The notes beneath the pieces were generated by a model. That model worked only from the letters and a program-made list of their open reading frames with translations. It did no database searches and was not told the origin of the DNA. The position numbers were made by a program, and so were the translations under genes. Positions 12,250-23,856 of a DNA stretch of 64,000 bases are shown here, piece after piece. Within the stretch, counting starts at the first letter, position 1. Each line of letters opens with the position of its first letter. The stretch is from Vesta saturnalis. Its lineage: Eukaryota > Arthropoda > Insecta > Coleoptera > Lampyridae. Location of the stretch: the NCBI GenBank assembly GCA_036346205.1, contig JARFJB010001278.1, forward strand, positions 2,517,501 to 2,581,500, read 5' to 3'.

Positions 12250-12438
12250 TCACGAAAAACTGAAGTCTAGATGATGGAGACAGCGGGAATGAGGTAGCCA
12301 GTGCACAAACGTACCCTGTCCCCAGCCAATCCAGCGATTGGGAAAAATCTGATTTAATGGATTCCGAACATTACAACCATGATAAGTTGGAGCACCGTCT
12401 AGCTGGAACCACATATATTCATGAATGGCTAGAGGCAC
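12250..12438 (-). pseudogene. DUF4817-type mariner-superfamily transposase fragment
   Basis: The minus-strand frame reads YMWFQLDGAPTYHGCNVRN, then FPNRWIGWGQGTFVHW, then a degenerate DFSF. In this insect transposase family the block is MWFQ-DG-PAHYS..VR, followed by FPxRWIGRGG and WPxRSPDLTPLDFFLWG. The second catalytic Asp is kept, but the SPDL segment is scrambled. Downstream sequence at about 12546-12570 (GTGAAAACCGCAAGTCGATA) resembles a motif inside the TIRs of the 13513-16230 element. Confidence 0.7.
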
Positions 12439-12649
12439 GTTTTCAATTAAACAAAGCCCTAATTTTTTGCAATTTTCTCGAAAATTTTAAATATAAGGGC
12501 ACAATTATTTTAACTCACGAAAAAGAGCGTGAACAAATACAGAAATTGGTGAAAACCGCAAGTCGATACCTTCTTCCGTTATACAGATATGCAAAACATA
12601 AGTGTAAAATGTATTTTACAAGTAACAGAATTAGAGAGCAGGTTTGACT

Positions 12650-13429
12650 GTCATTAGTTATTAAAATTTATTAATTATTAAGCTATTAAAGCGAAGGAAT
12701 AAAATTTAATGTACTAAATGTACCCTAGGGGGCGTATATTTAATTTCGAGCGGATAAAATAGGACCGATGTTATAGAAGAATGGTGTGCAACAGCTCTAA
12801 AACGCCCCAAATGTTCGTACTGTTCAATGCAGAGCTACAATCTCTGAATTTTTGATAACAAAAAATAATTGTGTTCAATAAACCCCCCGGTGTGCTGCTG
12901 GATTTCCCCTAAAATCTAGTTAGCTCAAGAAGAGAAATCAAACATAAACATGAAATTTCAAGTACGTATGTTTTATCACTCTGGAATTACGGTCGATACT
13001 AACATGCATCGACACACATACACGCGTGCGCGCACGCACACGTTAATAACAGACCCAAAAGCTCTTCTTGTTAGCCTGATATTATACACACAGAGTGTTA
13101 ATTTCATATACCATAGATCATTACCCACTACACTTAACCCTTTACTGCAGCTGGTTTGAGGTTGTTCTTTACCAGCTTTTTTTTGGTCCCTAATGCAAGA
13201 AAGCACCTTAGACTAATTTCGACTTGATGTCTGTGTGTTTGAGTGCCTACAGCCACGATAACATCAAAAATTCTAAACCGATTTTAACAAATCTCTACAT
13301 TTAGAGTTACCTTAAAATATTATCAAAACCTTTATTAAAGTCAATTGAATATTATACAAGTTTCCTTAATGAAATTTTATAGGAGAGTAATAAATAAGAC
13401 CTAAAAGAATCAAAGAATTCTCCAAAATA
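12650..13429. other. No gene recognised
   Basis: Non-coding sequence with a small CA/CG-rich patch at about 13010-13042. Both open frames over this patch (12950-13159 plus, 12976-13206 minus) owe their length to it, and neither looks like a protein. Confidence 0.5.
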
Positions 13430-13512
13430 AACGTACACACGTACACGTACGCGTACACGTACACGTACAGATACACGTGAACGTACACGTACATGTACTC
13501 GTACGTAGGTAC
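13430..13512. repeat. (CGTACA)n microsatellite, left part
   Basis: Imperfect hexamer repeats of the CGTACA type run to the truncated left edge of the long-TIR transposon. The same hexamer continues at 16231 beyond its right edge, suggesting one tract split by the insertion. Confidence 0.8.
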
Positions 13513-16230
13513 GTAGGTCCACCGCTAGAGAGCGTATTTGACAGTTAAAATTTTAAAAAGCAAAATTTTTCAAAATTTACTCAATTAAGGGGCATATTAA
13601 ATATTGTAATCAGATTCCTCGACAAATTCTGCTTATTTTTATTTGACAAGATATCTCTTCAAATTAAGGGGGTAGGGGTGGAGGGAACCTTGTCACGAAA
13701 AAACGCCTTTAATTCAGGTTCTGCTTGACCGATTTTAATAAACTTGATGTTGTTTGAAAGAGCTTTTGTTAAACAATAGAAAATTTTTAAATTTCAAGCA
13801 AATAATAACATAAATGCTAGAGGGCGCTGTTTAATATTTTTTTAATATTGTGTTTTCTCTTTACAATTTTAAATGGAAGCATAAAAATTTAAGTAGGTCT
13901 TTAAAAAGTAGACGAAATTAGTAATAAAACAGTGAAAACTGCAAGTCGATATCTTTTTCGTATCTTGAGATGTCGTAAGAAACAGGTAAATGACGGGAAT
14001 TGTTCTTCCAACGTCTAGTAGGCTAGTTTGCGTTAACGGAAATTATTAAATTTAGCCTGGATGAAAAGATGTTACATTGGTCTGCAGTAATTTAAACTGT
14101 TATCATACTAATGTTATGGTTGCCGCTAGATTACCTAAATGTAATGCTGTCGCTACTAACAATGAGAACAAATTATAAAATAATAATGTGATAAATCTAA
14201 CAATTAAAGCCTTAAATAAATAACTACGTAATTAGTGTCGCCCTAGACGTTCGAAATGTCGTCCAACATTTTCAATGCATAAAATTAATCGCTAACGGGT
14301 GGAGAGAACAGCAGTTTCAATTTCTGCCCTTGAAATACTTCGTATTGTCTGTCGTATTCTTTCGAATCATGTCAGCTCTTGATGTGGGTCTATCGGCATA
14401 AACGAGATCTTTGATTAGCCCCACAAATAAAAATCTAAACAAGTTAGGTCTGGAGACCTTGGTGGCCAAATAAATAAACTTCCACGTCCTATCTACCTTT
14501 CAGGGTATGATTGATCTAAGAAATTCGAACATCTCTAGAATAATGTGCCGGCACCCATCATGTTGCAAGAACATGGCCAAGGGTATGTCTTCTAAAAGAA
14601 GTGGCAATTCGTTGCTTAAAAATCTAAATATCTTTCTCCATTAACAGTCTCATTAAAAAAAAGGTCCAATTATTTCTCCACCGAGAATCCCGTACCACAT
14701 TTACAGACCAACGACCCTGACGTTGGACCTCCTGCATCCAGTGGGGATTCGTTTCAGACCAGTAGTACATATTATGTCGATTTATACTACCATCACTATG
14801 AAAAGTAGCCTCACCTGTCCACATAATTCGTGAAAGTATTTCAGGATCGTTGTGTATAATGTTTGAGAGCCAGTTGCAAAAATCCAACCTGGTATCGAAA
14901 TATTGAGCATTCAAACTATGGTGTAGGACCATGTGATATGGGTGCAATCTAAAATAGTATATATTATAAAGTAATCAGGTCAATAAGACACATTGAAGTC
15001 CTTCGTTGTTAGTAAACGAAAAAGGACTTTAAATGCATTAACTCTCGTAATGTTACTACGAATTTTTTTCGCCCGGCCTCTCATTATTTTTTATTATTGG
15101 TACCTTCTTACTTTACTTTGCCTCACTTAATTATCATGTTGTTAGTTAAAATCTATTCATATAGCATAAGATAATTTAATTAAATAATTTGTAGTTTTAT
15201 TGAAACTGGACAAAACATATAACGACAAAGGAAAAAATTAAAAATTTTTATCATTATAATACCGAATAAAACATGCATTAATAAATAAGTAGTCACCTGT
15301 GTTCTCTTAAAATATTTTGGACGGTGGTTCGACATATACCGAAGTCTCTAGCTATAGCTCTGGTGCTAGAATGAGGGTTAACATTTACATAAGCTAAAAC
15401 ATCAATAACATTTTCCTCTGTTCTACCTATGTATTGTCTTCGGTACACAGGAAGATTCACATTTCAGTAGTACGCACACGGTGTGCGAGTCGGAGAAAAA
15501 GTCTTCTGTGTGATGCCGTCTGTTTGGGTACTGCAGTGCATACACTCTAGCAGCAACGGTTGCATTTCTCATACATTCAAAATAAACTGCCAACATATCA
15601 AATGCTTCTTCATTAGAAAGAATCATTTTGGTATGAAAAGAAAGTCTATTAAATGCAACACGATGAATAATTTTTACATATGCGTGAAAATCATAGCTTG
15701 CTTGTTTTCAACAGGAATTTATTTTTATCTTACATGGCCCTCTTTACTAATTTTGTTGTCATCAGTAAATCGTAATTCATATTTTAAACTGTATTTGTTG
15801 TTGCTGGGCAAATATCGTTTTTTTGATATTTTAGGCTTTTGATTTACTAACACATCGCTTGAAAACAAATATAACATTCTTATATAATTAAAAAATGTTA
15901 GATTTATCACATTATTATTTTATAATTTGTTCTCATTGTTAGTAGAGACAGCATTACATTTAGGTAATCTAACGGCAACTATAACATTAGTATGATAACA
16001 GTTTAAATCACTGCAGACCAATGTAAGATAATTAATTGAGTAAATTTAGAAAAATGTTGCTTTCTAAAACTTTAACTGTCAAATGACGCCCTGTAGTGGT
16101 GCACCTACAATTCTGAAAATAATTTCCAGGCGTTTCTCGAGGCCACTTCTGTTATAAACAATTTTTCCCGAACATGTGCTATAATCCATTCCTCAGATAT
16201 GGCCGACGGCCGTTCTTAGTTGGCCACCGG
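13513..16230 (-). mobile_element. Long-TIR mariner-superfamily element, copy 1
   Basis: The right terminus ends GTTGGCCACCGG followed by TA. The left arm begins at the internal block GTCCACCGCTAGAG, so the outer 130 bp or so are missing there. The left arm (13513-14202) matches the 801-bp TIR of copy 2 at 45067-48037. The right arm (15896-16230) is the same sequence with an internal deletion of several hundred bases. A transposase gene on the minus strand lies between the arms. Confidence 0.82.
14290..15626 (-). pseudogene. DUF4817-type transposase with an intron (copy 1)
   Basis: Mariner-superfamily transposase that would cut and paste its element. Exon 1 starts at 15626 (MILSNEEAFDMLAVYFECMR, then AARVYALQYPNRR), the DUF4817-type helix-turn-helix. 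A frameshift near 15460 precedes the second HTH region (TEENVIDVLAYVNVNPHSS to NILREH). A 348-bp intron (14949-15296, GTGACT...TTTTAG on the minus strand) joins in frame to LHPYHMVLHHS. The first catalytic block reads MWTGEATFHSDG where relatives have MWTDEATF, so that Asp is lost. Later blocks (RWSVNV near 14695; WPPRSPDLTCLDF near 14430-14470) are split by frameshifts. It is inactive. A sister copy with further deletions lies at 45980-47030. Confidence 0.8.
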
Positions 16231-16645
16231 TACACGTACGTACACGTACAAGTAGATGTACACGTACACTTACATGTACACGTACACGTACACGTACACG
16301 TACACGTACACGTACACGTACACGTACACGTACACGTACTCGTACACGTACACGTACATGTATACGTACACGTACACGTACGTACGTACACGTTACGTCA
16401 CGTCACGTACAGCGTACGCGTACGCGTACCGTACGTCACGTACACGTACACGTACACGTACACGTACACGTACACGTACACGTACACGTACACGTACACG
16501 TACACGTACGTCACGTCACGTCACGTACACGTACACGTACACGTACGTACACGTACACGTACTACGTACACGTCACGTACCGTACTGTACTGTACACGTA
16601 CACGTATACGTATGTACATACACGTACACGTATACGTTTCGAATA
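16231..16645. repeat. (CGTACA)n microsatellite, right part
   Basis: About 400 bp of CGTACA hexamers with CGTCACGTCACGT interruptions. All reading frames stay open as VH, TY or RT dipeptides, so the apparent ORFs (16174-16698, 16256-16669 plus; 16179-16391 minus) are artefacts. Confidence 0.92.
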
Positions 16646-16810
16646 AGTTGTTTCAGTTTGTTTGGTTAAAGGTACTCATTTGCTATAACTTCAGATAAAG
16701 GAATTTTTAGTGAATGCCTTTATAATTATTTATGTGTCAAGTCTTCACTACTTCGTTTGCTCTCCAGTAGGGGTAACGCAAATAGTATTGTTTATATTAC
16801 CCTAACTCAC

Positions 16811-16860
16811 TCCTGACTTAAATGGCATAATACTATAGTATTATGCCATTAGAGTCAGGA
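16811..16860. repeat. 50-bp near-perfect inverted repeat (hairpin)
   Basis: Two 25-nt arms meet at the centre ACTA/TAGT and pair at 23 of 25 positions. The outer ends are TCCTGAC and GTCAGGA. It may be a tiny foldback element or a small-RNA-type hairpin. No flanking duplication was certain. Confidence 0.8.
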
Positions 16861-17140
16861 AACTTAACTAGAGCTAACTACTTGCTAACAGTTGTGTTTG
16901 TAATAGTAATTGTGTAGAGCACAAAAACAAGAATACGACGAACTCAAACAAATAGAATTCAATAACTTAAGGCAAACTGTCTGAATTGTCTGCTAGCAGA
17001 TCTAAGATCTAAGCAACAAGTTTAAACGTACTTGTAGATAATTACAATTTTGTTGCAAAAATATTTTCGGTATGCATATCACAAGCCTATATAACATAAA
17101 AACTCTAACATTCTATTTGAAATACTATAATACTATAATT

Positions 17141-19180
17141 TGTATCTGTATCACTAACCGTTCTACAGTACCAAAATAGAGTTAACTTTGGAGCTATGAT
17201 GCGAGCGTTGACGCGAAGATTTTGTAAATCTCTTTATACCACCGACTATTAATAATAGTCTACTAACAAACAAACTGGGACATTCTTTGAAAACTTGTAA
17301 ATCTATACATAATCATCAACATACGCGAAATGTAATTTTTCTCAATTCTTTCAAATTCAACACCCGGTATATTTTATCACATTTCGATTCCCCGTGAAAA
17401 GTAGGTACCAATTGATAACAGGTTCGATTGCCATAAGACGCACCCTTCTTGAGATATTGGCGCTTTATTTGAAATTATTGACATACAGAAGAACAAATAA
17501 AACAAAATCCAGAGCAAATAAGAAAATACGAATGGCAAATAAATTCTTTAACTGATAGAAAAACTTAATTAATAACTAAACAATAAAATAATTCTCTACA
17601 CCTAAAAATAATTTGAACAAGTAAACATAAACGAATAAAACCATAAATTTAAATTAAATGTTCAAAATGCTGACCACGCCTAGCTAAACGCTTTGCAATT
17701 CGCTCGGTCAACGAAAGATTTACTCGCCACAACATTAGAGGCGAAATGGATTGAAACGTAGCTCTAGTTCTATTTTTCATATCTTCTTTAAGGTAGCCCC
17801 AAAGGAAGAAATCAAGGGGCGTAAGATCCGGTGATCTGGCTGGTCAGTTTTGCACACCACCTCGTCCTATCCACCTTATGGGATAATTTCTATCGAAATA
17901 TTACCTAACGTTGATTGCATAGTGTGAAGGGGCACAATCCAGTTGAAACCACATCGAACGAATATTATCTACCTCAATATTTTCCAAAAACTGTAAATAT
18001 CTTCCTCCAGTAAGACTCCTATCAAAGAAAAAAGGACCAATCACATTAAAATTGATTATATCACCCCACAAATTAACTGACCATCGATGAACGTCATCAA
18101 CAACTCTTAAGATGTGGATTATTATCTGAAGAGTGATCATAGTTATGTGTATTAATATTGCCATTATTGTGAAAAGTTGCCTCATCCGTAAATAGAATGT
18201 TATTAACAATGTTGGGTTCTTCATTGACTTTAGTAGTTACCCATTGGCAGAAAGATTCACGATGTTGAAAATCTATTTCACCTATAGCTTGATGTTGCTC
18301 CATATGATAAGGCTGCATTTTGTATTCTTTAATAAAGTTGAGAACTGTATTTCTATTTAGGTCTAGGTGTGTACTCAGCTCTCTGGTACTAATTTGCGGA
18401 TTTTCTTTAAGAGATGCCACAACTTGAAACTCAGTTTCTTCATTTGGGATTGTTTTTGCGCACTTCGAATAACACACACTTCCAGAATTTATAAATCTCT
18501 CAGTCATAAACGATTCTTTCCGAGTCTGTGATCTCTTTGGGTTTTATTTATGGTACAAACGGGTAGCTAGCAAAGCACTTCTTTGAGCTTCGCCGTAAAT
18601 AAAGATCATATTTGGAAAAATTCATTTTATATAAAAATTGACAAAACGACAATCCAAAAACAGACAAACTAATGGAACAATATTTTAATGATGACACAAA
18701 CGTCAAAACAATAGATGCAATTATTCCTCGTTATTACGAGCGGCTAGTCTACCTGATTTGTTTTGTTGAATTCTATTGTCATAGTAAATTTGTATTTCAG
18801 AATATTTTCTTATGGCTATGAAACCTATCAATTAGTATCTACTTTCACGAGAATTCGAAATGTGAAAAAATATACAGGGTATTGCCTTTAAAAAAATTGA
18901 GAAAAATTACATTTGGCGTGAGTTAATCATTCTGTATAGTTTTACACGTTTACCAAAAAATTTCCCAGTTTGTTTGTTAGTAGACTATTATTAATAGTCG
19001 GTGGTACGAACAGATTTACAAAATCGTGGTGACAATGCTCGCATCGTGGTTCCAACTCTATTTTGGTACTAAAGTGACGATATCTGCAGAACGGTTAGTA
19101 ATACAGATAAAAATTTCTATATTTGTTCTAAATGTAATAGTGAATCAAAAAATGCAAAAATATACAGGGTGTTCCATTAA
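17141..19180 (-). mobile_element. Second long-TIR mariner-superfamily element
   Basis: Arms of about 300 bp at 17141-17440 and 18812-19113 are inverted copies of each other. Shared blocks include ACCAAAATAGAGTT, ACCACCGACTATTAATAATA, GTCTACTAACAAACAAACTG and AATGTAATTTTTCTCAATT. The right side continues to TATACAGGGTGTTCC near 19160, a common terminus in this superfamily. The left extreme terminus is not evident. A minus-strand transposase lies inside. Confidence 0.82.
17660..18507 (-). pseudogene. DUF4817-family-like transposase in the 17.1-19.2 kb element
   Basis: The minus-strand frame from 18507 carries an HTH region (NPQISTRELSTHLDLNRNT), then QPYHMEQHQAIGE and the first catalytic block ILFTDEATFHNNGNINTHN, with Asp intact. 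A frameshift near 18110 leads into RWSVNLWGDIINFNVIGPFF and GGRYLQFLENIEVDNIRSMW, then FQLDCAPSHYAINVR (second Asp kept). The stop-broken C terminus still shows RWIGRGG and ARSPDLTPLDFFLWG near 17800-17880. Three of three catalytic acids survive, but the frame is broken, so this copy is inactive. It is related to, but clearly distinct from, the copy at 14290-15626. Confidence 0.8.
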
Positions 19181-19555
19181 AAAAACACAGGCTTGGGTTG
19201 GCATATTTTTGTCAATCACCCTGTATATACCTAAATATTTTTAGAAAGTAGGTGCAATGATCGTGTATTACCACACCAAAATTGGTTTTGATATCTCTAA
19301 TAGTTAGGGTTCATTCCTCCGTCTACGCAGTAGACACCCACCCTGTATGTTACAATAACAATTCTGCAGTATATGACAATTTTTGGAATCTAAAAACAAA
19401 TATGTCTGCTATAATACATAGTTGGGAAACGTACATGAAAAAGCCAGCTACAAATTCGAATTTTATTTTAGTAAAGAATGTTTAAAGGCTATTATCATTT
19501 ACCGAAAGGTGACTATAATTGTTATCGAAAATTTGTAAAAAAATAATAGAAAGTA

Positions 19556-20418
19556 ATGGATTTTATACCCAAAAGGTAAGTTTCTTAATTATCAGTGATG
19601 ATTATGAAAGTTTACATTTTCATATGTCATAACAAATTTTGCAAAGAAATACATTTTTACAATGTTAGGGAACCCTGTTTTCTTAAATTATTATTTGTAA
19701 GGATTACCATAGACCTGTAATTGTAAAACAAAATATTTCGGTTGTTAATATTGACTCCATGTATCAAGCATAATTTAAGTATTTATTGCATATTAATTAA
19801 CATTATTATTTTTTTAGGACGAACTTGAAAGGGAACAACTCCAAAGTAAGCGTAATTAGAACATATGCCCACAAATAACATACATACTTTTAGTGCTTAG
19901 ATCCACATTTGATGCGTTTGACGTTGACAAAAAGGGCTTCATTGAACCTGAAATGGTTGGAATTATTCTCGATATGTTAGGAACGCAGATCGTGGGTGAT
20001 GAGCTTGAGGTTAGCAGCATGCATTCTTATGTACTCCGTTACAAAAATAATTTTAGACTGTAATACAGGAAATTGATGAAGACGGTAATGGTGAAGTATC
20101 TTTTGAAGAATTCTCCAATATGGTTGCACGTTTTCTTGTTGAAGAAGAAGAGGACACGGCCGCTATACAGCTTGAGCTAAAAGGAGCATTTCGGTTTTAC
20201 GATAAGGATGGAAATGGTTTTATTACAACAGATGTTTTAAGAGAAATACTTAAGGAGCTTGATGATAAACTTAGCGATGATGAATTGGATAATATGATTG
20301 ATGAAATAGACGCTGACGGATCCGGTACTGTAGATTGGGATGGTAAATATTAAAACTGTTGATAACTTAATAGTGTTCCTGATTTGTTTTAGAATTCAAA
20401 GCAGTAATGATCGGTTAG
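19556..20418 (+). CDS. Troponin C, gene A
   Basis: Calcium sensor of the striated-muscle thin filament, a four-EF-hand protein. Exons read by frame and splice sites are 19818-19845, 19894-20009, 20057-20342 and 20393-20418 (stop TAG), giving 151 residues from DELEREQLQ to EFKAVMIG. Loop I (DVDKKGFIEPEM) lacks the acidic 12th residue and loop III (DKDGNGFITTDV) ends in Val. Loops II (DEDGNGEVSFEE) and IV (DADGSGTVDWDE) are complete, the usual insect pattern. Exon 1 is uncertain. ATG at 19556 with a strong donor at 19576 encodes MDFIPK, but it is one base short of joining exon 2 in frame. A missing A in the CCCAAAAG run, or a different start exon, would explain it. AATAAA occurs at 20444. The paralogue is at 30770. 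Confidence 0.88.
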
Positions 20419-20449
20419 AAGAGGGAATGCAATAACGCAAAAAATAAAT

Positions 20450-21479
20450 CCTTTTGATTATTTCAGAAAGACATTTAATTATATCATTCCTCAGTATTTA
20501 ACAATAACCCGTTTGAATTGTACTGATTTATACATATCTTCAATAAATAATAAAGCTATGTTAATTTTGTCGATACATGTTACAAATAATTATGTCTAAT
20601 TAAAATGTATATTTATTTAAGAAAATTACAGGAAGGTGTTGAGTCATGAAGCAAATTGATTCTAAGTAAAAATAAAACCTACTGAGCAACTGTGCACGGC
20701 ATTGAAAGTGAAAAAATTGTAAAGTAACTGAAGCATAAACAATTTTTTTTTTAAATACTCAATGCTAAAAATGAATTTCAAAATTAATGCATTGTTTGGA
20801 TTTCATTATTTGTAAGGTTCTCCGATATTGTATAGTTTACATGGTCGAACTGTTAGTTTTAGGTAATTTTACAACTAACTTCGACTGAATTATATCAAGG
20901 TACTTCTAAATGGTTAATTAGCAAGTTTCATTACTTCTACGTTATAACTTTACTTCTTGGTCTAGCAACGTATGCTGTATAATGTCAATTAGAAGCCGCA
21001 GACACCAAGACATTCGCCTTTAAGAAAATATTCAGGTTTCTTTCCTTCCAAAAGTGAAATTTGTTTTAACAAGATTTTATTTTACTGGTGTATAAAACAA
21101 ATATTCGTATATTTGGACATTATTAAGATGTAATGAAGTGTGATAATGCCTTTATAGATGTACGTAAGTTAGACAATGTTTTGACCCAAACCGAAATTTA
21201 ATTATAATTGAAGCGTAAAAAGATGTATCATTGTAAATATATTTATTTACTATGGTTTCTCCAACAACTGTTTAAAATTTACCTAATTTATACATTAGTA
21301 GATATAAACCTATTACCATTTTTCTACTTTATGGGGAAGTTGCGAGTATTGCTTCCCACTTCACAAAAAAAAATAACTCTTGGCTTGAACTATGCGATAA
21401 CAGCTAGGTAGATTGCCAAAGTAGAGTTAATTTCCGCAGTTGAAGAAACAGTATGAAATTAGATCCTGATGAAGCCAAA
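20450..21479. other. No gene recognised downstream of troponin C gene A
   Basis: AT-rich sequence with several AATAAA motifs, probably 3' flank and intergenic DNA. The frame at 21208-21411 is not convincing. Confidence 0.5.
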
Positions 21480-22745
21480 AAATACAGATATAAGGTTAGA
21501 TCAGTCTTAGACCCATCTAGGTGAACTAAATCTAACCTCCCTAACCTAGAATGCAGATTTGTCATTTGCCTTAAGAATGACCCGTCGATCAAGATTCTCC
21601 CGACAGACAAAGGAAATCAGATTATGGTAATGGATGTGGACAATTACAACAGTAAGGTTCAAAAACTACTGGACGGGGGACTAGTACAAACAGATAGGTA
21701 CTAAAAGACCTCAACCCATCAATCGAAAGACGGATATAACAGACGCTGGCAAAACATAACGGAGAGTTCTCCGATTACCAGAGAACTAAACTCATCTCGT
21801 ACCACAGCAAACCTCCACATCTGTACGACCTGTCAAAGATCAACAACAAAGGAATTCCTCTGAGACCAATTGCGAGTTCGATAAAACCTCTTTGTCATTC
21901 ATTAGCACTCTATGTGCTAGGCATCATCATACTCTTATCGGGAAAAAGTCTATGGTCAAGAATACGCAGCACTTCATGGAAACGATCAGAAACTTCCAAC
22001 ACAACCACAAAAACATACTGATGAGCTTCGACATAGTAAGCCTATTCACAAATGTGCCTATAGATAAGGCAGTAACTATTATTAGGGATAGGCTGAAAAG
22101 GATACAGGAAACGCACCCACACCAAGCTACACTACAACTCCTGTCATAACAAAAGTGTGAAGTTAGGCGTGGCGAGATTCTTGTACGATAGAGCTGAAAC
22201 AACATGCTCGAAATGGCTACCCCGATCTAGGACCTAACTTAAACCGAGAAAGGGTAACCGTAAAAGAAGGACCTAAATACATATCAGTAATACCTGGATA
22301 CAAAATACGAAGGATAAGTAGCAAGTACAAGATGCGTGCTACCTTCAAATCGACAAAGACGTTCAGGGGAATGCTAACCCAAACCAAACCATACAATGAA
22401 GACCGTAATTCCAATAATTCGATATACAACTTACCATGCGAACGCGGCAGATCATACACAGGAGAGAGCAGTACACCCGTCAAAGCGAAAACTCAGAAAC
22501 ACAAAAACAACATTCTCAAAGGCGAGACAAAAATCAATAATGGTGAACATGTCTGGAACCAAGACTACCAAATCAAACAGAATAACAAGCAGATAGTGGC
22601 AAATGGCTAGAACACACACAACTCGTCCAAAACTCAAAGAATATCACCGTCGCAAAAAATCCAATAAGCCAAGATAGTGTAGAAATCAAACCCATATGGA
22701 TTCCAATCATGCGCGAAGAGCTTAAGCGCAATACACCTGCACAAT
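21480..22745 (+). pseudogene. Penelope-like element: reverse transcriptase plus GIY-YIG, degraded
   Basis: Penelope-like retroelements encode an RT fused to a GIY-YIG endonuclease. Going 5' to 3', the sequence gives IKILPTDKGNQIMVMDVDNY (about 21590-21650), then PPHLYDLSKINNKGIPLRPI (about 21810-21875), then NILMSFDIVSLFTNVP (about 22012-22060, RT motif A with its Asp). After frameshifts come PGYKIRRISSKYKMRATFKS and IYNLPCERGRSYTGES (about 22418-22465), the GIY-YIG core. Multiple stops and frame changes make it inactive. The tail runs into a short (TA)n at about 22829-22852. Confidence 0.85.
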
Positions 22746-22859
22746 AGGTGATGGCGTGACATGCACAATAAACTAATGCGCAACCACGAAAAAGTTTAAT
22801 TTAATGCTGTATATACATACATACACATATACATATATATATATATATATATAATCCAC

Positions 22860-23110
22860 AAATCAAACATACTTCATCATGCCATCAATATTGTCGAAGC
22901 TTTGATCATCGCTAGGTCCCATTTCACTGCAAGAGTAATTGATAGAGGAAGATTCAAAATTAATCTTTTTTGTCACACATTTCACTGACAATAGTACTTT
23001 TCCTTTCTTTTGGTGTACTTTTCTTTCCGCATTCTTCTATGTTTTATTTTTCCGGAGACACTTTCAGAATTGTTGGTACTCCTAAGCGCCTTGTTTTTAG
23101 TACCACATAG
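22860..23110. other. Unassigned sequence
   Basis: No coding or repeat signal was identified between the Penelope element and the minisatellite. Confidence 0.4.
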
Positions 23111-23111
23111 C

Positions 23112-23286
23112 GTTGAGGTTTAGCTTCAAGACAGGTAGAATAGTGAAGTTCAGCTCCAGGAAAGGTATATGGTTGAGATTCAGCGTCGTGGAAGGTCAAA
23201 AGTTGATATTTAGCTTCAGTAAAGGTAGATGGTTATGGTTCAGCTTTATGGAAGGTCAAGTGGTGAAATTTAGCTTCACATGAAGG
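23112..23286. repeat. Minisatellite, about 31-bp unit, six copies
   Basis: Degenerate units follow the pattern GTTGAGRTTTAGCTTC, about five bases, then GGAAAGGTAGATG. Starts are at about 23112, 23142, 23171, 23202, 23232 and 23263. Confidence 0.8.
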
Positions 23287-23856
23287 CGACACGCAAATCA
23301 TCTCTAAAAAAATTTGGTCTATATGGAAAAATTTCATTTCTTTCGAAAGCCTTTGAGATTTTATATGGAAGCCAGTCGGATGAAATCTCAGTTAATAATT
23401 TAGCAACATCATAGGGTGTACTTCTTTATGTGTTTTGTATCACAATAAGTGAGCGTTTATTTGAGTAGGTAGATTTCAATGGACCAAAAAAGGTTAAATC
23501 AGAGGCCTCCTAAAATAAATTTGAAAGGGACATTGAAACAATGATAAAGACATTTTAAACTTTTCTGGAAATTTACTGACTACATATACATTATAAACTT
23601 AAATTTCTTGTAGAGAAGCGTGAAAAAAAAACTATAATGCTCGTTAAAAATTTAAAACTCTTTATTTCTTTTTTTTGTATTTGCCCTTTCTATTTTATTA
23701 AGCAAAATATACTTTGAAAACAACCGCAGTAACTGGCTAACAACTTGACATTTGTCAATTTATGTGTACGGTAATCATATAATTAATTTGCACTTCTTAG
23801 AAAGTAGTTTTGGCGACTTTTTACAGTCCAAAATAGTTCAACCTACTAACAGTGAA
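23287..23856. other. Unassigned AT-rich sequence
   Basis: No gene was recognised. It may include the decayed left end of the transposon whose transposase begins near 23857. Confidence 0.4.

Noticed and set aside
13430..16645. CGTACA hexamers as a telomere-type repeat
   Set aside because: It does not match insect telomere repeats (TTAGG). The tract is short, interstitial and interrupted.
16174..16698. VHVHV, TYTYTY and RTRTRT frames near 16.2-16.7 kb
   Set aside because: Translation of CGTACA hexamers only. It also overlaps the transposon terminus.
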